64,000 bases of DNA. It comes from Lepidurus packardi (lineage: Eukaryota > Arthropoda > Branchiopoda > Notostraca > Triopsidae). Positions 56,417-64,000 of the stretch are shown here, in pieces. How positions within the stretch are numbered: the stretch's first letter is position 1; each line of letters opens with the position of its first letter. Under the pieces are notes generated by a model. The model was not told the DNA's origin, made no database searches, and saw only the letters and a list, made by a program, of their open reading frames with translations. A program made the translations under genes and the position numbers. Location of the stretch: NCBI GenBank assembly GCA_023053545.1, contig JAKZAN010000007.1, positions 5,952,001 to 6,016,000 on the forward strand. The letters run 5' to 3'.

Positions 56417-58841
56417 TGCTTGAGGTCTAGTCACATTTTTTTGTCCCATTCTTGGAATCGTTTGGAAATGACATTGGTTAATTGAGGCTAGTACAAATTC
56501 TAGCGCTCGTTGTAAATTAAATTTATGTTGTGTCGCCTTTAGAGCATGTACCTTGCATTTATACCTCCTTAAAGCTGTCGCCGTTTTTCGTTTTTCACCC
56601 CTATTGCTAACGGAACACGAACCTGGAGGGCAGGCAGCACCTCCAATATAGTCACGACGTCTACAAAGCTGTGGATGAATGTAGGCTTTTATGTAGTGTA
56701 ATTGGAAAAAAGAGTATACTAAGAGCTAAGGCGAAATCAACATGCCCGGAATGTCATTACGCCAGCTCGCAACAACTTGCATGCTCTACCTTCTCCGTTA
56801 GGATGGCCTCGCCAAATGCCCGGCACAGATGCTAGTGAATTCAGCAGCACCTTTGGGCCAGTGTCGGAGATTGTATTCTCATGACACATCAACGAAGTAC
56901 TTGAAGGAGGTGGTAACCTTCATAAAACATGATAATAAAATAACACTCCTTGTCAAGACATAATTAATAACTGCAGCAAGGAATGACGAAGGGTGTTTTC
57001 CAGCGACCTTCACAGGCGCATGTCTGGAATAGCACATCGTACCTTTTTGGACGACATTTATGCTGCCTATGTGACAGATTGTGAGCAGGCTCGCTCCATT
57101 AAGATAGCCTATAATGGCTTTGGCTTGGACCAAGGCGCCGAACGTATTTATACAAGTCTTCGTCAAGGGAAACCTAAGCTACGCACAAAACAAAGCACGC
57201 AATAAAAAGTTGGACGTAGATGTTGGTAATTTCGAACTAGGTCTCTACTAATGGAAATGTTTTTAGATTATTTTTTTTTAGTTTTTATGAAAGAGAATTA
57301 GAAGCCTAGCTCTTGGAGCCGTCTCCCAACTAATCCACCTGCATCATGGCCATGCTTGGTCAGTTGAGACCACCCATCTATGACCTAGATGAAGACCAAC
57401 ACCGTTAGCTTTGGAATTGGCTAGCACAGCCAACTATATCCATTTGCAGAAGAGGAAGACCTTAGCACCTTGGTCAACATTCTCATGTAAAACCAAGACC
57501 GACAGCCGAAAAAGAATACAGAGAGCGTAATGCCGTTTCACATTCCTGGCCATAATTATCCAATAAAAAATCGTATTAAAAAAAGAAGTTAATAACGTCC
57601 ATTAGTGCTGTAAAGCCGTGTCGTATAGTGTTAACAGTTTACAAGTACTGCCTTGCTCTGCGCACCGCGAAACGACCAATGGATTCTTTGGCTTGCATCT
57701 AATTTATTTTTTCGGTTTAATAGAGTTTTTTTTAAGTCTATGGAATCTTAGGAAGGCTAATGGCCATTGCCATTCTGTCCCGTGTCATTTCACGCTTGGT
57801 TCCCCCTGATCTTCGTCATTCTCTCAGTGCTTACCACCGACATCTTATTCCTCACAAGACTACCTCGGGCTCTCTACTCTGATGTCTCCTTTAATCTCAA
57901 ATTATCATTGGCATACCAATAGAGCTTCTACATTTCATCTGCCACTTTCCAAATTAGATTCCATGAAAGGGATTTTAGACCCAACAATGTCATTTGTTTA
58001 GATTTCTACGTTCGCTGCGGTTTGGATCGTTCGGAGGACTCTGTAGGAGTACTGTTCGAACAGAGAAGTAAAACGCGCGAAATTACAATACATTGGACTA
58101 CATACATATTCTCGTTCCCATGAAATACCTCCTTTTTATACGGTAAAAAAAGCCAAAAGAGGGGGGAGGGGAGCTTGTGGATTTTGAGCTGTTAAACTCT
58201 CATCTTACCGAGGTGGACAGGGGTTCTCGCTCCTCTTTTGCTCGTCTATTCAAGCGAATTTGAATGGTTCCTGAACTTGACGGCCCCCGTCGGTGTCCTA
58301 TGGCTTTAACCTACGTTCCCACGCTATTGACCAAACTCACGAAAGGGCATTGCTTTTCCACTTTTTAATTTCTCCTTTTCTTCCCTGTCAGAGTCCCCCA
58401 CTACCAAAAAAAAGAACACTCCCGAAGAAAAAAATTAATTTGTACCGCGGGAACCTCTCTTCCTCGGATTTTAACTAATAGCTTCACTCCGTTACGCGGA
58501 ACTGTGTAAGCTTAAAAGGGACTTTTCATTTCGTGTCCTTTAGAAAGAGTTTCTTGCAGTCCTGTTTTCATATGCAAACTGGCAATGTAGTTGATGACAG
58601 TTGGGAACCTACTATGTGAGCAACGCCTGTCAGATGAGATAGTACATGAGCCCCGAAAACGCTTATAAAAGCTCTTTACTTGTACACAAAGTTGAATCCA
58701 TATGACCATGTGCAGTTTTTGCATTGTAGACCCATATAGTCCATGTAGTTTGTAAAGCCAACAAGACGCTACTAATGAGCAATGGTTCGTATCATGGTAT
58801 ATAGATATATATACCTGTGGTTAGCTCCCTTCCTGAAGATT

Positions 58842-58858
58842 TTTTTTTTTTTTTTTTG
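58842..58858. repeat. T17 homopolymer
   Basis: A run of about 17 T in AT-rich sequence. It could be a reverse-strand poly(A) tail of a retroposed fragment, but no body is recognised. Confidence 0.6.
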
Positions 58859-61800
58859 TTAAATGTTCTGTTCTATCATTTAAAAGAAAGACTTAACAAC
58901 TGATCTGTAACTAATATCGATACTAGTTAATTGATTTACAGCTTAAGTCCTTATAAGAGGTTAATATTTGCTTAATTTCTTCTTTACCAACCCGGACAGA
59001 ATTATGCCAAAAGCTGACTAGGATGAGGTAACCATGTCAAGATGGGACATGATAGACGTAGCTAGAGATTCCACGCAGCTCTGCAACAATATAGCGGTCT
59101 TATACCATACTTGGGTGGAGCCGTCAAAAAAGCCTCTTTTTGATATGTATGTTGTAGGTATTCATTTTACGGTACAATCGCTTCAGAAAAGACCAATACA
59201 AAGATCTAACGGTGGTAGGTTGGCAGCATCATTCATCACAGGACCTGGCTAAATGCTATGACAGCGTTTTAGAACGGATTCATTGTTCAGGGCGATGGAT
59301 TGTGAGCCGAACGGTCAAGTGCCTTGACTATTTAACAAATAAAACAAAACTGGTCACTTGTGTTACGAGAAGGAAATATGAAAGTCGTCAAGCCCATCCT
59401 TCTATCCTTCTCAACCTAAACGCGCGGACGGTCATCATAACGACTTGTTTGCGTACCCCAAAGGGCAAGGAGAACGGTACACAAGAACTGTTTCAATGCC
59501 TTTCTCAATCCGAACAAAGAAGAAAAAAATAGGAAAATTAAAAAAATAGCTGGGGACCGCTTTAGTACCCGAAGGACTACAAGAAGCTAATTAGGCCTTC
59601 GTTGTGCTCTTTCGGAAGACTTTCCCGGACAATTCCAACAACAGTATTGCTTTTCATCTCGACAAAACTCACACCGTCTCGACAAAACCCCGGCCCATCA
59701 TCTTTTTGCAGATCGCGGTTCGATCAAGGTTAAAAGTCTCATCCCGAACTCCCGTCGCCATAAACGATGCGGCTTGTTCATATGCTCTCCCAGTACCACA
59801 GACGGCTTTCCCATATCTACGACATCTTCCCAAACCAAAATTGTCTTCAAGGCAGTCCAGACCATATCTTTTAACGCTTCGAATTTGATATGATGCCGAG
59901 ATCTTGTGCACGAGAAAACCACGAACGTACAGGGACTTAATGGGGCAACACATGGCAGGGGGTAGCCATCGCCTTTTGCTCGTCTGCTTAATCGCCTTCA
60001 ATGACGTTGAGAAAAATGGATCCTCTTCCTACGGCCACCGAACGGCAAATTCTTCAAGGGGATTTAAAAGTAACAAACAAGTTTGCCAGTGTCCGTTGCA
60101 AACATGCATGGGACAATGACCCGCCTTAGGTGAACGGTCACTGCCCAATGTATTTGCTGCTTTATTCGCACAGCATTTAGCATTTGAGTGTGGAAATTTT
60201 CGTCTGCCTCTTTTATGCTTTGAGTTTGGACTGAAACTTGACGTCTTAACAAACACCCTACCTGAAGATCTGCAAACAATGCTTTTAGTCTCCACCGAGC
60301 GAGCAACAATTTTGTTGTGGTCAGTTCACCTTCATGAGGAAAATAAAAAACAAACACACAAGCTATGTGCGTCTTTGTTATACTCTGGAATGCTGCAGAC
60401 TGCAGTTCAAAATAACAAAAGTCAGTGCAGTCAAGAGGATACCGTAAGGCCAACTGGGCTTACAATGTTACAAATGGTACGCAACTGAAGAGGCGATTCG
60501 CCAGACCTGATTGCAACAATGAATGACACATCTATCGCAGTGACACATCAAGTGACGCGGCCTGGTAAATTGGATGAGACGATGTCGTTGAACCACGGTA
60601 CAAGAAATGGTCACCACGATGTAAACGATCTGTACTTGTATGATGACACAACTACTATGAAACCGTACGCAATCCTTTGATTAACTGGTACTCTTTCTGT
60701 ATGGGAAAACGGTTGCTGTTGCTATGGCAAAAGCAAAGCAAAAGTTACCGAACAAAATGACACAGCAGGCATGTGACAGTTATTTACATAACTGGTCAAT
60801 TCCCTATAAGAATCCACGATTGTCTACTGTTGTCCTTCGCTCTTTAAGATTGCCCAGACGCGAAGACATTAGCGAATAGAAACTCGGGGGTGGGGACTTT
60901 TTTTGGCAACTCGAGAATCAATTTCGGTGGTTTTGAGACACTCATTATCAGGAAATAATACATAAAGAGCCCTTCTCTTGACGAAGAATGTACCTAGTCA
61001 TTGTGTGTAAGCAAGATGGACAAGATTTTTAGTCACTTGTTCTCCTGTTGCCAGCCTGCTGTTTTGTTGTTCATCCTCCTGCCGTCTACTCAGCCTTGAT
61101 CAGCCCTTTCAAGGCTTTAAACACCCAACAACTTTTTTCTTGCAACTCTCGCGAGTCCGGATTCGGTAAAATACCTTTAGAATCCTAATAAGAATTAGCT
61201 GTGAACTTTCCTAAAGGAGCCTACCAATCCCACCATTGTGCCTCCCCTAAAAACCAATTATAGAAATAGCAGACAAGTCCCCTTCACCTGCAAAGCGTAT
61301 GAATAACTAATTGGTTACAATTGGTGAACTTTCAATATCCCCTACTAACTCTTACGATAAGACGAGACCGGAGCATTTACTGGGAAATGGAAAAAATACT
61401 TGGTACGGAACTGGTTAGTTTTGGAGTTTTCCTGCACGCTGACCTCCTTGTGTCTTCGTATGAGTCACTTGCAACGAGGAAAGCGACGAGACGAACGAAG
61501 ACAAGACACAACATGCCCACGCCTTCAAGCTGGCGCTAAACCATGCCTAGCTCATATCTGATTAAATATTCAATCCCCCAGCCAGACCCTATACATAGGT
61601 TTTAAAAAGAAAAATTAGAGGATAAGGTGAACTAACCTGATACCAAACACGCACCCAGTTTCGGCAGGTATAAATTATAAGCACTTCATACTCCAAAAAC
61701 GCTGCTAAGAGACGGTACTGCGGGTTCCAAATCAGCACTATTATTCATAGGACCGATAACGCAATATTTCTTCGGCCAGTTACACACACAAAATCCACAG

Positions 61801-62188
61801 CCACCTGAAAAGAAACTTGAGGTTTAAAAATTTGTTTTGGGCCTCTGAGGCATAAACAGCTGTCATGTCGGCGTATAAAAACATTCTGGATTTATTAACC
61901 TTAACGTTTGGCCCGTCAAAAAATAACTTCTTGGTATTCATTTCGAATGCCGGGTTTCGAACAATTTGTCAAGTTCACAAGGCTATATATTAGTTAGTAG
62001 AATCACGATTTACGCGTGTGGTTTGGAAGACAAGTAAATTGCAGTATTGCACTCAAGCATTGACATTCAATTTTCGCAAGACATCTCGCGGAGATTACCG
62101 AATACACATTAGGTAACTTGTTTTGAATTGCTGCCTTTGAACTGCATAACGGAAATCAAGGATAATTCATTCATTGGATGACATGAGT

Positions 62189-64000
62189 TTATGTGACAGT
62201 TTCACGTTCAATGCATTCACGACGAGTATAATGTGCTGGAGAGCTCGTAGACAACGTAGCCATAGCTATATTCCCTTCATTTGTTCTGCACATATCTTGT
62301 CTTCTATTACTCGCAAAGAGGCCAACCACGTAAATGAAGACACAGGCCCAGGAAGATCCCATTTTTATCCAGACCGTGGCCCAGTTCTTGTTAAAGCTCG
62401 TCAAATTGGTTTCCTCTGGGCTGGCAAGTCCCAACAATACAATAATATCAAGTGTCAGCCAAACAAGAAAATTTTTTCCCTATTTTTTTTTTATGTAAAT
62501 TCTTACCGAAACCAAGCTGTCAAGTTCATCATGATATACATGGAGGCCAGGCAAAAAATGACATGGAAAAAACTGTAGTTATAAGAAGCCCCGTCCCATT
62601 CATTTCGCTCTACCCGTTGACCTCCTTCGTCTTCTACAATCGTTTCAACCAGTGTACCTATACAATGTTAATTGTTTTCGCTTAGCTTAAAAGACACCAG
62701 TTTACTATAATGAAATTTAAACACTAACTTGAAGGGTTGCGGCAAGACCAGCATCCCTGTTTTTCAGCCGTCTTAGACCGCGGCGGCGAAGAAACCGATA
62801 TCCCTAAGGCCACTGCTTGGTCAGAAGACGTGCCAATACTGCGACAAGCCAGCCAAAATTGTACATACAAAGCACAATCAAAGTAAAATAAACAAGTTAC
62901 ATAAGCTTGGCTTGATAAAAAGATGACGCATGCGGAGGAAACGAGGCAAATATGCTCTCACCTTGAGTAAACGACCGTAAAAAACATTATAGCCACTCCC
63001 GCGTACGACAACACCCATTCATTAAAGGCCGAAGAGCTATCATCTGGGCCACAATAATACTCTTGATCCCAGATGCCTTGGTCCTTGATTTCGTCTCGCC
63101 GTGGACTCTATTCAATAACAAATAGTCCATTCGTCGGTTAGTTTTGAGACGTATTTACGATGTCTTTACAGGAGCAGCTCAAAGATTGGAGCATGCAAAT
63201 AAATCTAAAATTTCATCCCTACTTTACCTTTATCGAAACCTTTTCCTCTTTCCCACTCTCTCCTGATAATATCCAAGATTCCGGGACAGGTTTGGGCTCT
63301 CGGGGAACACTAGACAGAGCGTTCCACGTCAAATATAAGATGTACAAGGAAATAAGTCCGGATTGTAGGGTTGAGGTTTGCGGATGACCTAACCACAGAA
63401 GAGCATTGACGCAAATCGCAAAGAGCAATGACTCAAAACTGACCTTTCCATCTTCCGCAACAGACGAAGAAAGAAATAAGGGAAATTACGACGCAGAGTC
63501 CAGCGTTCACGCCAATAAAAATCTTGTTCAGATTACAGCCATCCCATGCCGAAAAGTAACGGAAGAGTAGAATCGTGGCTATTAAGCCTACCGCGTAGCA
63601 AAGGGCCGTAACGAGGGACGACACTGCACAAGCACACAATTCGTTTTACCCGGCAAATTTTGCACCGTTTTAATTACTCATTTACCTCCGTACCAGAAAC
63701 AAGCGCTCGAGCCTTGTTCGACGCGTTGCCGGATTTTTTTGCTCATGCTTTTGGCGAAAAATACAAGCAACCATAGCTGAATTATTATAAAGGACACACC
63801 GCCGACCAGCGCAATGTACATCCAAACTATTGGAAAGCAATTTAGGAGCCGGGTCTTTACATTTTGAGATCAATGTGTCAGAATATACCGGTCTGGAAAT
63901 GTCCAAGCATTTCCGTAGGAATGCTGAAGGCGCCAACGCACAATCCAGCAATAACGAAGTATTTAATTAGCCAGTAGCCGTTATGAATCCCAGCTCGACA
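62189..64000 (-). CDS. SERINC: Serine incorporator (SERINC/TMS1), 5' end outside window
   Basis: Minus-strand exons: 64000-63889 (continues beyond the edge), 63826-63686, 63623-63444, 63388-63228, 63107-62962, 62838-62729, 62657-62507 and 62420-62189; 410 C-terminal residues in frame. SERINC proteins are multipass membrane proteins tied to phospholipid scrambling and serine-lipid supply. Family blocks are [101 protein letters not shown] and [19 protein letters not shown]. The sequence is a divergent member. A hydrophilic tail of about 40 residues follows the last membrane span, longer than the usual short SERINC end. The exon D donor could also be at 63240 (same phase). The start codon and first membrane spans lie to the right of the window. 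Confidence 0.9.

Larger units (their letters stand above)
47489..62188. other. Gene-poor 14.7-kb region
   Basis: After the dense first 47 kb I find no exon of known family here. Open frames are short (under about 130 codons) and overlap on both strands, as expected by chance. Simple-sequence patches and one weak secreted-peptide candidate are listed separately. The region could hold long introns, a non-coding RNA, regulatory DNA or old mobile elements too decayed to name by eye. Confidence 0.5.

Noticed and set aside
56879..57205. Facing short frames on both strands as a possible gene
   Set aside because: Neither has a domain, signal or splice structure; typical chance overlap.
60119..60488. 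About 120-codon plus-strand frame in the gene-poor region
   Set aside because: No recognisable family or good start; a frame of equal length is open on the other strand, so chance is likely.

Overview
This is a eukaryotic nuclear window. Its genes are split by many very short spliceosomal introns (mostly 45-75 bp), acceptors are mainly TAG, and the proteins are animal-specific (Homer, MCC, ADAMTS with PLAC domain, SERINC, nicalin). The RPL4 sequence resembles arthropod L4 proteins as I remember them, so I infer a compact-intron arthropod, possibly a crustacean; the species cannot be told from the sequence alone. I rebuilt exon structures by hand from reading frame, GT/AG sites and family similarity. 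Every complete model totals a multiple of three and ends in a stop.

Layout, left to right. 1-2.9 kb: no confident gene. 2.87-4.27 kb (-): intronless SLC37-type MFS transporter. 4.97-6.23 kb (+): LRRC28. 6.70-14.05 kb (+): MCC, long EF-hand form with a C-terminal PDZ ligand. 14.39-15.27 kb (-): BCAS2/SPF27. 15.55-17.98 kb (+): ribosomal protein L4, with four box C/D snoRNA candidates in or next to it, then a Lys/Ala/Pro-rich ORF that seems to lie on the same transcript (to 18.78 kb). 19.15-19.83 kb (+): VTI1B SNARE. 20.19-27.01 kb (+): Homer, whose first coding exon is only 5 nt. 30.71-38.69 kb (+): a 19-exon ADAMTS7/12-type metalloprotease. 39.58-40.11 kb (-): a small secreted Asn/Gln/Phe/Gly-rich protein I do not recognise. 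42.75-43.49 kb (+): SSU72. 44.03-46.15 kb (-): nicalin. 46.47-47.49 kb (+): MNAT1/MAT1. 47.5-62.2 kb: a gene-poor stretch. 62.19 kb to the right edge (-): SERINC, whose 5' end lies outside the window.

The genes do not form one pathway. Several serve general expression (BCAS2 splicing, RPL4 translation, SSU72 and MNAT1 on the RNA polymerase II CTD) or membrane and secretory biology (VTI1B, nicalin, SERINC, SLC37-like). Housekeeping genes sit in tight divergent pairs (BCAS2/RPL4, nicalin/MNAT1) and convergent pairs (MCC/BCAS2, ADAMTS/secreted protein, SSU72/nicalin), so promoters and 3' ends are probably shared or overlapping.

The most interesting signals are: (1) two paralogous pairs of box C/D snoRNA candidates in RPL4 introns, one pair U18-like, the fourth in an intron beyond the RPL4 stop codon; (2) the ORF tied to RPL4 by that intron; (3) a 42-bp, frame-neutral intron in nicalin; (4) a lone secreted-peptide gene; (5) a cluster of same-strand GATGGC motifs upstream of SSU72; and (6) a decayed Tigger/pogo transposase in a Homer intron. 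I found no CRISPR array, operon-type bacterial gene or virus.
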